A DNA stretch of 64,000 nucleotides, from the NCBI RefSeq assembly GCF_014873145.1, contig NZ_JADBEK010000001.1, positions 12,276,001 to 12,340,000 of the forward strand, read 5' to 3'. Of the stretch, positions 23,388-31,498 are shown one piece after another. The notes beneath the pieces are model-generated. The model did no database searches. It was given only the letters and a program-made list of their open reading frames with translations, and was not told where the DNA came from. The translations under genes were made by a program, and so were the position numbers. Numbering within the stretch: the first letter of the stretch is position 1; each line of letters starts with the position of its first letter. Source of the stretch: Nonomuraea angiospora. Its GTDB lineage: Bacteria; Actinomycetota; Actinomycetes; Streptosporangiales; Streptosporangiaceae.

Positions 23388-25496
23388 TCAGACGGTCACC
23401 CGGCGCAGGCGGGCCTTGGGGGCCTCCTCGCCGGGGAAGACGCGCTTGACGCCGTCGCCCATGGCCTGCTCGATGATGCGGATGTCACGGACGAGGTGCT
23501 CGAGGCCGGCCGGCTCCAGGGAGGCGGCGTGGTCGGAGCCCCACATGGTCCGGTCGAGCGTGATGTGCCGCTCCACGGTGACCGCGCCGAGCGTGACCGC
23601 GGCCAGGGAGATCTGCAGGCCGCGCTCGTGGCCGGAGTAGCCGACGGGCACGCCGTAGCGCTCCTTGAGCGTGGTGATCGTGCGCAGGTTCGCCTCTTCC
23701 GGCGGCAGCGGGTAGGTGGACGTCGCGTGCATCATGATCAGCTTGTCGGTGCCGAGGATCTCGACGGCCGCGTCGATCTCCGACAGCGTGGACATGCCGG
23801 TGGACAGGATGATCGGCTTGCCGGTGGCGGCCAGGACCCGCAGCAGCTCGTGGTCGGCGACGCTGGCCGAGGCCACCTTGTGGACGAGGACGTCCATCTC
23901 CTCCAGGAACTCCACGGAGGGCACGTCCCACGGCGAGGCGAACCAGTGCAGGCCGCGCTCGTCGCAGTATTTCGCGATCTGCCGGTACTCGTCGTAGCCG
24001 AACTCGGTCCGCTCCTTGTACTCCAGGTACGTCATCTCGCCCCACGGCGTCTGCCTGATCTGGCCCTTCTGCTCCTCGGGCACGCAGATCGCGGGGGTGC
24101 GCTTCTGGAACTTGACCGCCTGGCAGCCGGCCTCGGCCGCCACGTCGATGAGGCGGCGGGCGATGTCGATGTCGCCGTTGTGGTTGATGCCGATCTCGCC
24201 GATCACGTACACGGGCTCGCCGTCGCCGACCAGGACGTCGCCGATCGCAACGTGCTCATGGTCGCGGCCGCTTCCGGGCTCGTTGGCTCGTCCCTCGCTC
24301 TCTCCCCCGGAGCTCCTCCGCTCCGGCCCGAGCCTGGGCCGCGTGCGGACCTCGGCGGCGGGCGGCTCGGGACGGGCGGCCACGACGCGGTCGCACAGCT
24401 CGCGCACGGCGCCGGACCCGCCGGCCCTGGTCAGCACGACCCTGGCGGCGGCGCGGACGCGCGGGTGGGCGTCGGGGGTGGCGACGGGCCAGCCGACCTC
24501 GGCCATCGGGCCCAGGTCGTTGACGTCGTTGCCGACGTAGGCGACGCGGGCCGGGTCGAGGCCCTCGATGGTCAGCCAGTCGCGCAGCACGGTCCGCTTC
24601 TCGGCCAGGCCCTGCAGCACGGGGACGCCGAGCTTGCGGGCGCGGGCGGCCACCACCGGGTTGTGCTCGGTGGACATGACCAGCACCTTCACCCCGGACC
24701 GCTTCAGCAGCGCGATGCCCATCCCGTCGGAGCGGCTGACGAGCACCATCTCGCGGCCGTCGGAGTCGACGTAGGCGCGGTCGTCGGTGTGCACGCCGTC
24801 GAAGTCGGTGATGACGGCGTCCACGTCGATCGGCTCGGGCTCGTCGATGAACGGGGCGAGCGCGCGCACCAGCTCGAGGTCGTCCGGGTTGTCGATCTCG
24901 ACGCCGTGCTTGGGCGAGACCGGCTGGACGGCGACCTGGCCGAAGAAGCGGTGGCCGTGCTCGCGCAGGCCGGAGGTGCGCATGACGTAGAAGGCGCCGT
25001 TCTCGCGGAACTCGGGGTCGCGGTCCTGGCGGCGCTGCCGGATGGCCGGGTCGTGGTTGATGCCGGCCCCGGCGGCGGTCCACAGGAACTCGTGCGTCGG
25101 CAGCCCCGACACGACCGAGTCGGCCTCCCCGTCCAGCACCTTGCGCACCGCCTCGGAGAGGTTCTCCGGGTCGATGAACGCGCTGGTGCACTGCACCAGC
25201 ACGACGACCTCGGGGTCCTCGCCGAGGGCGTCGAGCGCGTGCAGCACCGCCGACTCGCTGGAGGCGGTCGCGCCGCTCAGCTCCTCGGGGCGGTCCACGA
25301 CGATGGCCCCCGCCTCGCGGGCGGTCTCGGCGATGCCCGCGTGGTCGGTGCTGACCACGACCTGGTCCACGAGCTCGGCCCGCAGGGCGGCCCGAACCGC
25401 TCGGGTGACCAGCGGGACGCCGCCGACCAGGGCGAGGTTCTTCAGGGGTACGCCCGCCGAACCTCCGCGGGCGGGAACTACGGCCAGGACTCGCAA
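23388..25496 (-). CDS. Three-domain nonulosonic acid enzyme: NeuA - HAD phosphatase - NeuB
   Basis: 702 residues in one open frame. Residues 1-215 are a CMP-acylneuraminate synthetase (VLAVVPARGGSAGVPLKNL; VVVLVQCTSAFIDPENL; HGVEIDNPDDLELV). About 220-372 form a HAD phosphatase of the KdsC/NeuA-C type (VDAVITDFDGVHTDD; VAYVGNDVNDLGPMAEVG). A Gly/Arg/Glu-rich linker (about 376-420) leads to a NeuB sialic-acid synthase domain (VIGEIGINHNGDIDIARRL; QAVKFQKRTP; TYPLPPEEANL; ITLDRTMWGSDH). The C-terminal antifreeze-like SAF domain of NeuB is absent. TTG start with GAGGAG at 7-base spacing. Predicted route: condensation with PEP, 9-dephosphorylation, CMP activation. No ATG or GTG start fits a separate NeuB gene, but a start inside the linker cannot be excluded. 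Confidence 0.88.
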   Translation of the reverse strand: MRVLAVVPARGGSAGVPLKNLALVGGVPLVTRAVRAALRAELVDQVVVSTDHAGIAETAREAGAIVVDRPEELSGATASSESAVLHALDALGEDPEVVVLVQCTSAFIDPENLSEAVRKVLDGEADSVVSGLPTHEFLWTAAGAGINHDPAIRQRRQDRDPEFRENGAFYVMRTSGLREHGHRFFGQVAVQPVSPKHGVEIDNPDDLELVRALAPFIDEPEPIDVDAVITDFDGVHTDDRAYVDSDGREMVLVSRSDGMGIALLKRSGVKVLVMSTEHNPVVAARARKLGVPVLQGLAEKRTVLRDWLTIEGLDPARVAYVGNDVNDLGPMAEVGWPVATPDAHPRVRAAARVVLTRAGGSGAVRELCDRVVAARPEPPAAEVRTRPRLGPERRSSGGESEGRANEPGSGRDHEHVAIGDVLVGDGEPVYVIGEIGINHNGDIDIARRLIDVAAEAGCQAVKFQKRTPAICVPEEQKGQIRQTPWGEMTYLEYKERTEFGYDEYRQIAKYCDERGLHWFASPWDVPSVEFLEEMDVLVHKVASASVADHELLRVLAATGKPIILSTGMSTLSEIDAAVEILGTDKLIMMHATSTYPLPPEEANLRTITTLKERYGVPVGYSGHERGLQISLAAVTLGAVTVERHITLDRTMWGSDHAASLEPAGLEHLVRDIRIIEQAMGDGVKRVFPGEEAPKARLRRVTV

Positions 25497-25569
25497 GATC
25501 TGTCTCCTCAGTGCATCGGACTGCACCCAGAAGCTAGAGGCCCGGATTGAACGGCCAGCGTCACCATCA

Positions 25570-26265
25570 TTAACTTTCCATGGGGATCCGGTAGAGGAGT
25601 TCTGGCCGGCCGACTCCTCCGTATTGCGGGATGCGGGCCGCCACCCCCAGCTCGACCAGGTATTCCAGGTAGCGGCGGGCCGTCACGCGGGACACCCCGA
25701 TCGCGTCGGCGACGGCTTGGGCCGCCATGCCCTCGGGGCTGTCGCGCAGCTTCGCGGCGACCGTGTCGAGGGTGTCGCGCGCCATGCCCTTCGGCAGCTC
25801 CGAGCTGCCCCGCAGGGTGCCGAGGACCCGGTCCACGTCGCCCTGCCCGACGGCCAGGCCCGCCTCGTCCTTGAACCGGGCGTAACGCGTCAGCTTTTCG
25901 GAGAGTGTCGCGTAGGTGAACGGTTTGAGCAGGTACTGGGAGATGCCGAGCGAGACCGCCGAGCGCACCATGGCCAGGTCGCGGGCCGAGGTGACGGCGA
26001 TCACGTCGCACATGAGCCCGCCCGCGCGGATCGCCCGGCACACCTCCAGCCCGTGCATGTCCGGCAGGTACAGGTCGAGCAGGACGAGGTCCACGGGCCT
26101 GCCGCGCAGGAACCGCAGGGCCTCGCCGCCGGTCCTGACCACCCCGGCCACCTCGAACCCGGGCGTGCGCTCGACGTAGATGCGGTTGGCCTCGGCCGTG
26201 ATCTCCTCGTCCTCCACGACGAGCACGGAGATCTTCGCGCCCGATCCCGGCGCCGGGATGGTCAT
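25570..26265 (-). CDS. CitB/DcuR-family response regulator
   Basis: 231 residues. The receiver domain (ISVLVVEDEEITAEANRIYV; LVLLDLYLPDMHGLEV with the phosphoacceptor Asp; VTSARD; LLKPFTY) is followed by a C-terminal helix-turn-helix (AVADAIGVSRVTARRYLEYL), the architecture of CitB/DcuR regulators of di- and tricarboxylate uptake. ATG at 26265 overlaps the kinase stop by 4 bases (ATGA). With the divergent dctA gene the obvious target is C4-dicarboxylate transport. Confidence 0.92.
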   Translation of the reverse strand: MTIPAPGSGAKISVLVVEDEEITAEANRIYVERTPGFEVAGVVRTGGEALRFLRGRPVDLVLLDLYLPDMHGLEVCRAIRAGGLMCDVIAVTSARDLAMVRSAVSLGISQYLLKPFTYATLSEKLTRYARFKDEAGLAVGQGDVDRVLGTLRGSSELPKGMARDTLDTVAAKLRDSPEGMAAQAVADAIGVSRVTARRYLEYLVELGVAARIPQYGGVGRPELLYRIPMES

Positions 26266-27755
26266 CGCACCCGCTCCGGCACCGGCAGCCGCACGGTGAA
26301 CACCGAGCCCTTCACGTCGATGGTGCCGCCGAGCCGCCGCACCGCCTGCCCCACCAGCGCCAGGCCGAGCCCGCGCCCGTCGCCCTTGGTGGTCCAGCCC
26401 TTCTCGAACGCCTGCGGGTCGGCCGGCCCGGGGCCGTTGTCGGCGACCCTGATGAGCACCTCGCCGCCGCCCGCGCTGAGGTGGACCTCCACCCGGGAGG
26501 CCGCGTCGATGGCGTTGTCGATCAGGTTGCCCACGATCGTGACGAGCTCGCGCGGGTCGAGGCCCAGGTCGTCGAGCTCGCTGTCCTGGCTGATCACGAG
26601 CTCGGCGCCGCGTTCGGCCGCCTCGGCGCTCTTGCCCAGCAGCAGCGCGGCGAGCACCGGCTCGCGCACGGCGCCGACCACCCGGTCGGTCAGCTCCTGC
26701 GCGGCGCGCAGCTCCGCCGTGCCGAGCGCCACGGCCTGTTCGGTACGGCCCAGCTCCACCAGCGTGATGACGGTGTGCAGCCGGTTGGCGGCCTCGTGGG
26801 CGGCCGAGCGCAGCGAGTCGGCGAAGTCGCGCTCGGCGTCGAGCTGCCCGGTCAGCGCCTGGAGCTCGGTGTGGTCGCGCACGGTCACGACGGTGCCGAG
26901 CCGGCTGGCGGCGCTGTTGACCGCGAGGACGCGGTCGCCGACCAGGTGGACGCGCTCGTCGTCGTCGGCCAGCACCTCCGACAGGCCGAGCTCGTCCACG
27001 TGCCGCCCTTCGGCGTCGGCGGGCAGGCCGAGCAGCATCCGGGCGGCGTCGTTGCACAGCGTCAGCGTGCCGTCCTTGCCCACCAGTAGCAGGCCCTCCC
27101 GGACGGCGTGCAGGACGGCGTCGTGGTGCTCGTGGATGCGGCCCAGCTCCACCGGGCCGAGGCCGTGCGTCTGGCGGCGCAGCCGCGCGGTGACCAGCCA
27201 CGTGCCGGCGGCGCCCAGCGAGAGCGCGAGCGCGACGATGAGGCCGCCCCAGGCGAGCTGGTCGCGGACCCTGGCGCTGATCTTGTTGATCGTGATGCCC
27301 GCGCTGACCAGCGCCCGCACCCGGCCGTCCGACATGACGGGGGTCACCACCCGCCTGGACTCGCCGAGGGTGCCGGTGTAGGTCTCGGTGAACGTCTCGC
27401 CCGCCAGCGCCCGCTCGGTGTGGCCGAGGTAGTGCTTGCCGATCTCGGCGGGGTTGGGGTGGGTGTAGCGGGTGCCGTCCGGTTTCATGATGGTGATGAA
27501 GTCCACGCCCGTCTGGTGGCGTACCCGCTCGGCGTACGGCTGCAGCCGTACGGACGGGTTCGGGTCGTCGAGGGCGGCCAGCACGCTGGGCGAGGCCGCC
27601 ACGCTCACCGCGACGGCCCTGGCCTTGCTGCTGGCCTCGTCGGTGAGCAGCTCGTGCGCCTGCACGAGCGCGAGCACCGCCAGGCCCGCCACCGTGACGG
27701 CGACCACGAGCAGCTGCAGGACCAGCATCTGGCCCGCCAGGCTCCAGCGCCGCAT
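26262..27755 (-). CDS. CitA/DcuS-family sensor histidine kinase
   Basis: 497 residues. An N-terminal helix (LVLQLLVVAVTVAGLAVLAL) and a second helix near LIVALALSLGAAGTWLVTA enclose an extracytoplasmic sensor of about 130 residues (VDFITIMKPDGTRYTHPNP). A cytoplasmic PAS domain (VREGLLLVGKDGTLTLCN) precedes the CitA-type H-box LRSAAHEAANRLHTVITL and an ATPase domain with NLIDNAIDAA and GDGRGLGLALVG. ATG at 27755 with GGGGAG at 7-base spacing. Senses a carboxylate outside the cell by family analogy; the divergent dctA supports this. Confidence 0.92.
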   Translation of the reverse strand: MRRWSLAGQMLVLQLLVVAVTVAGLAVLALVQAHELLTDEASSKARAVAVSVAASPSVLAALDDPNPSVRLQPYAERVRHQTGVDFITIMKPDGTRYTHPNPAEIGKHYLGHTERALAGETFTETYTGTLGESRRVVTPVMSDGRVRALVSAGITINKISARVRDQLAWGGLIVALALSLGAAGTWLVTARLRRQTHGLGPVELGRIHEHHDAVLHAVREGLLLVGKDGTLTLCNDAARMLLGLPADAEGRHVDELGLSEVLADDDERVHLVGDRVLAVNSAASRLGTVVTVRDHTELQALTGQLDAERDFADSLRSAAHEAANRLHTVITLVELGRTEQAVALGTAELRAAQELTDRVVGAVREPVLAALLLGKSAEAAERGAELVISQDSELDDLGLDPRELVTIVGNLIDNAIDAASRVEVHLSAGGGEVLIRVADNGPGPADPQAFEKGWTTKGDGRGLGLALVGQAVRRLGGTIDVKGSVFTVRLPVPERVR

Positions 27756-27790
27756 CTGACATCTCCCCTGTGAACGAAACTTACTCAATC

Positions 27791-27804
27791 GTGACCTATG
27801 TCAC
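27791..27804. promoter_or_regulatory. Inverted repeat in the dctA / sensor kinase divergent promoter
   Basis: GTGAC-CTAT-GTCAC in the 107-base gap between the divergent kinase and dctA starts. It is a candidate site for the CitB-like response regulator or a CRP-like protein; assignment is positional. Confidence 0.5.
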
Positions 27805-27862
27805 TGTGAGGGGCATACTCGGGCGTCTAGAAGGTCATTCCATCACCGCTGGAGAGCCCCCC

Positions 27863-29212
27863 ATGCGTGATCGCACTCGCTACCTCTATCTGGCCGTCAT
27901 CGGGGCGGTCCTACTCGGCATCCTGGTCGGATTCGTCTGGCCGGACGTGGGCAAGGAGCTCAAACCGCTCGGCACCGGCTTCGTGGCGCTGATCCAGATG
28001 GTGATCGGGCCGATCATCTTCTGCACGATCGTGCTGGGCATCGGCTCGGTGCGCCAGGCGGCCAAGGTCGGCAAGGTCGGCGGCCTCGCGCTCGGCTACT
28101 TCATCGTCATGTCCACGGTAGCCCTGCTCATCGGCCTGCTGGTCGGCAACGTCATCGACCCGGGCTCGGGGCTGCACCTCAGCGACGCCGCCAAGCAGGC
28201 GGCCGAGGCGCAGGCGGCCAAGGGCGGCGAGTCCAGCACGGTCGACTTCCTGCTGGGCATCATCCCGAAGACGCTGGTGTCCTCGCTCACCGAAGGCTCG
28301 GTGCTGCAGGCGCTGCTCGTGGCGCTGCTGGCCGGGTTCGCGATCCAGGCCATGGGCGCCAAGGGCGAGCCGATCCTGCGCACCATCGAGCACTTCCAGC
28401 GGCTGACGTTCCGGATCCTCGCCATGATCATGTGGGCCGCGCCCGTCGGCGCGTTCGGCGCGATCGCGGCGGTCGTGGGGGAGACCGGGCTGGAGGCGCT
28501 CAAGAGCCTGGCGATCATCATGATCGCCTTCTACATCACCTGCCTGCTGTTCGTCGGCGTCGTGCTCGGCTCGATCCTGTGGCTGGTCGCCCGGATCAAC
28601 CTGTGGTCGCTGCTGAAGTACCTGGGCCGCGAGTTCCTGCTCATCCTGTCCACCTCCTCCTCGGAGACGGCCCTGCCCAGGCTCATCGCGAAGATGGAGC
28701 ACCTGGGCGTGAGCAAGACCGTGGCCGGCATCACCGTGCCGACCGGCTACTCCTTCAACCTCGACGGCACGGCGATCTACCTGACCATGGCCACGCTGTT
28801 CATCGCCGAGGCCACCGGGGCGCCGCTGCAGTTCGGCGAGCAGATCGCGCTGCTGCTGTTCATGATGATCGCCTCCAAGGGCGCCGCGGGCGTGACCGGG
28901 GCCGGGCTGGCCACGCTGGCCGGCGGGCTGCAGGCGCACCGTCCCGCGCTGGTCGACGGCGTCGGCCTCATCGTGGGCATCGACCGCTTCATGTCCGAGG
29001 CCAGGGCGCTGACGAACTTCGCCGGCAACTCCGTCGCCACCGTGCTGGTCGCCGTCTGGACCGGTGACTTCGACCGGGAGCGCGCGAACCAGGTGCTCGC
29101 CGGGAACGCGCCCTTCGACGAGGCCACGCTGCTGGACGAGGACGACGACAACGACGGCAACGGCCGTCCCGGGCCCGACGAGTCGGGCGACCGGGAACTG
29201 TCGAAGGTCTAG
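27863..29212 (+). CDS. dctA: C4-dicarboxylate/proton (sodium) symporter DctA
   Basis: 449 residues with eight membrane helices and two re-entrant hairpins of the DAACS/EAAT fold. Landmarks are LGTGFVALIQMVIGPIIFCT, the serine-rich hairpin LSTSSSETALPRLI, the helix VPTGYSFNLDGTAIYLTMA and the C-terminal DRFMSEARALTNFAGNSVAT with the substrate-binding Arg and Asn. Imports succinate, malate and fumarate. The tail is unusually acidic (LLDEDDDNDGNG). ATG at 27863 has GGAG 8 bases upstream. Divergent from the two-component system; its stop codon shares CTAG with the convergent methyltransferase gene. Confidence 0.94.
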   Translation: MRDRTRYLYLAVIGAVLLGILVGFVWPDVGKELKPLGTGFVALIQMVIGPIIFCTIVLGIGSVRQAAKVGKVGGLALGYFIVMSTVALLIGLLVGNVIDPGSGLHLSDAAKQAAEAQAAKGGESSTVDFLLGIIPKTLVSSLTEGSVLQALLVALLAGFAIQAMGAKGEPILRTIEHFQRLTFRILAMIMWAAPVGAFGAIAAVVGETGLEALKSLAIIMIAFYITCLLFVGVVLGSILWLVARINLWSLLKYLGREFLLILSTSSSETALPRLIAKMEHLGVSKTVAGITVPTGYSFNLDGTAIYLTMATLFIAEATGAPLQFGEQIALLLFMMIASKGAAGVTGAGLATLAGGLQAHRPALVDGVGLIVGIDRFMSEARALTNFAGNSVATVLVAVWTGDFDRERANQVLAGNAPFDEATLLDEDDDNDGNGRPGPDESGDRELSKV

Positions 29213-30030
29213 GGCTTGCGGGCGATGCCCGCGTAGCCCATCCGCGACATGTCCGCGTCGAGGAAGATCGGGACGTCGCGGTCGAGGTACGGCCATCCCA
29301 GCTCCGGCCCGATGCCGTTGGCGAGGTAGCCGGGCGGGATGAACTCGAAGTCACCGAAGAAGGCCGCGATCTCCTTGCCGGGTCGCGGCCTGAACGGCAT
29401 GTTGGCCCGCTGGTAGAACTCGACCACCCGGTCCGTCAGCTCCGAGTGGGAGTCGCTGCCCACGTGCGAGATGGCCAGATAGCTGCCCGGCGCCATCGCC
29501 TCGCGGTAGGCGGCCACGAACGCGTTCGGGTCGTCCTCGTCGGGGATCAGGTGCAGGATGAACATCATCAGCACGGCCACCGGCCGCTCGAAGTCCAGGA
29601 GCGCGCGCACTTCGGGGTTGGCCAGGATCTCCTTCGGCCGCCGCACGTCGCCCAGCACCATGGCCACCCGGTCCGGGTCGGCCAGCAGGGCCCTGCCGTG
29701 CGTGGCCACCACCGGGTCGTTGTCCACGTAGACCACGCGGGCGTCGGGGGTGTGGCGGAGCGCGACCTCGTGCACGTTCTCCTGCCCCGGCAGGCCGGAG
29801 CCGAGGTCGAGGAACTGCGTGATGCCCTGCTCGCACAGGTAACGCACGAACCGGCCCACGAGTGCCCGGTTCTCCCTGGTGCCGTCGCGGGTCTCCGGAA
29901 CCGCGCTCAGGACCAGTTCGGCCAGATCCCTGTCGGCTTGGAAATTGTCCTTGCCACCCAGGAAGTAGTCGTACATGCGCGCCGCGTTAGGGATGTGCGG
30001 GTCGACGCCCTGCGGCGCTTGTTCCGTCAT
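29209..30030 (-). CDS. S-adenosylmethionine methyltransferase, PF04672 family
   Basis: 273 residues with the hallmarks of this actinobacterial family: PNAARMYDYFLGGKDNFQAD at the N-terminus, the SAM-binding FLDLGSGLPGQENVHEVA, VVYVDNDPVVATHG and the C-terminal FFGDFEFIPPGYL. The family is highly expanded in Streptosporangiales and streptomycetes; substrates are unknown. Stands alone on the minus strand between dctA and an orphan kinase; its stop overlaps that of dctA at a CTAG. Confidence 0.9.
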   Translation of the reverse strand: MTEQAPQGVDPHIPNAARMYDYFLGGKDNFQADRDLAELVLSAVPETRDGTRENRALVGRFVRYLCEQGITQFLDLGSGLPGQENVHEVALRHTPDARVVYVDNDPVVATHGRALLADPDRVAMVLGDVRRPKEILANPEVRALLDFERPVAVLMMFILHLIPDEDDPNAFVAAYREAMAPGSYLAISHVGSDSHSELTDRVVEFYQRANMPFRPRPGKEIAAFFGDFEFIPPGYLANGIGPELGWPYLDRDVPIFLDADMSRMGYAGIARKP

Positions 30031-30076
30031 GGCACCATGATCTATGACTTGAGCACCGGAAATCTACGAAAAGCGG

Positions 30077-31420
30077 TCAAACGGCGGGAAGTCTCAACAC
30101 AAACCGCGCCCCGCCCACACGGTCCTCAACGGTGATCTGTCCCCCATGGGCCACCGCGACGTCGCGCGCGATGGCCAGGCCCAGCCCCGTTCCGCCGGCG
30201 TCGCGGCTGCGGGCGGCGTCCAGGCGGGTGAAGCGCTGGAAGATGCGCTCGCGATCCTCCTCGGCGATCTCCACGCCGTCGTTCTCGACCGCCAGCAGCG
30301 CCGTGTGCCCGCCCTCCCTGCGGACCTCGACCTGGACGGTGTGCTCGGCGTGGCGCTGGGCGTTGTCCAGCAGGTTCGTCAGCACCCTGGCGAGCTGGAG
30401 CCGTACGCCCTCGACCACCACCCCCTCGGCCAGATCCACGTGCACGGGCACCTTGTCGCAGCGCACGGACAGCTCCTGGCGCACCAGCTCGGCGAGGTCC
30501 ACCCGCTCCTTGACCACGTCCACCCGGGAGCCGATCCTGGCCAGCAGCAGCAGGTCGGTGATGATGGCCTCCAGGCGGTCGGTGTCGCGCAGCGCGCTGT
30601 CCACCAGCGCCTCGACGTCGGTGTCGTCGGGATAGAGCTGGGCGCTCTCCAGCTGGGCGCGCAGTCCCGCGATGGGGGTGCGCAGCTCATGGGAGGCGTC
30701 GGAGGCGAACTGGCGCTGCTGCTGGGCCGAGCGCTCCAGCCGGGCCAGCGTGCCATTGACGGACCTGGCGAGCTGGGCCACCTCGTCCCCGCCCGGCGGC
30801 TGCGTGACGCGCCGGCTCAGGTCGCCCGCGTGGACGGCGTCCAGCTCGGCCCGCATGGTCGCCACCGGCCGCAGCGCGCGCCCCGTGACCAGCCACGTGG
30901 CCCACGACGCCAGCCCGATCAGCACCCCGACCTCGATGAACACCACCACTTCCAGGCCGCGGTTGGCCAGCAGGTCGGGCGTGCTGCGGCCCGCGTAGAC
31001 CACGGGGGAGTCGGCGAACATGCTCACCCGGACGGCCGTGACGTGGACGCACTCGGTCGGCAGGCAGTTCATCACGCTGATGACCCGGTTCTCGGGCGTG
31101 GGGCGGATGTCGCTGAGCGGCGGCAGGTTCCTGGCCGCGTCGCTGCTGGCCAGGATCTGCCCGTTGGGGCCGACGACCTGGATCAGGTCCACCGACGGGT
31201 TGGGGACCGGGATGGCGGCGCCCATGGGCAGCGCGCCGCCGCGCATCTCGTATGCGATCCGCTCGGCGGTGTCCCTGGTGTCGCGGAACACGCTGGCCGT
31301 CATCAGCGACCTGGCGGTGATCACCCCGGCGACGGCCACGGGGATGAGCACGAGGGCGGCTACCGCCGTCGCGATGAGGGTGACGCGTCCGCGCAGGGAT
31401 CTGGCCCACCAGGGTGGCAC
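30077..31420 (-). CDS. Orphan sensor histidine kinase (HAMP, HisKA)
   Basis: 447 residues. TM1 is VTLIATAVAALVLIPVAVAG, a sensor loop of about 120 residues follows (with a pair of cysteines in MNCLPTECVHV), TM2 is near VVVFIEVGVLIGLASWATWL, then HAMP, the H-box FASDASHELRTPIAGL, the N-box NLLDNAQRHA and the G-box GGTGLGLAIA. No response regulator is adjacent: neighbours are a methyltransferase and a GH13 gene. GTG start at 31420, without a clear ribosome site. Signal unknown. Confidence 0.9.
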   Translation of the reverse strand: MPPWWARSLRGRVTLIATAVAALVLIPVAVAGVITARSLMTASVFRDTRDTAERIAYEMRGGALPMGAAIPVPNPSVDLIQVVGPNGQILASSDAARNLPPLSDIRPTPENRVISVMNCLPTECVHVTAVRVSMFADSPVVYAGRSTPDLLANRGLEVVVFIEVGVLIGLASWATWLVTGRALRPVATMRAELDAVHAGDLSRRVTQPPGGDEVAQLARSVNGTLARLERSAQQQRQFASDASHELRTPIAGLRAQLESAQLYPDDTDVEALVDSALRDTDRLEAIITDLLLLARIGSRVDVVKERVDLAELVRQELSVRCDKVPVHVDLAEGVVVEGVRLQLARVLTNLLDNAQRHAEHTVQVEVRREGGHTALLAVENDGVEIAEEDRERIFQRFTRLDAARSRDAGGTGLGLAIARDVAVAHGGQITVEDRVGGARFVLRLPAV

Positions 31421-31498
31421 CCTGTGAGGTTACCGAGCGTGATTACCGGCATTTGCCGCGTTAAGGGAAAGATTCCCCCAACCTGGGGTCGGATCCGG

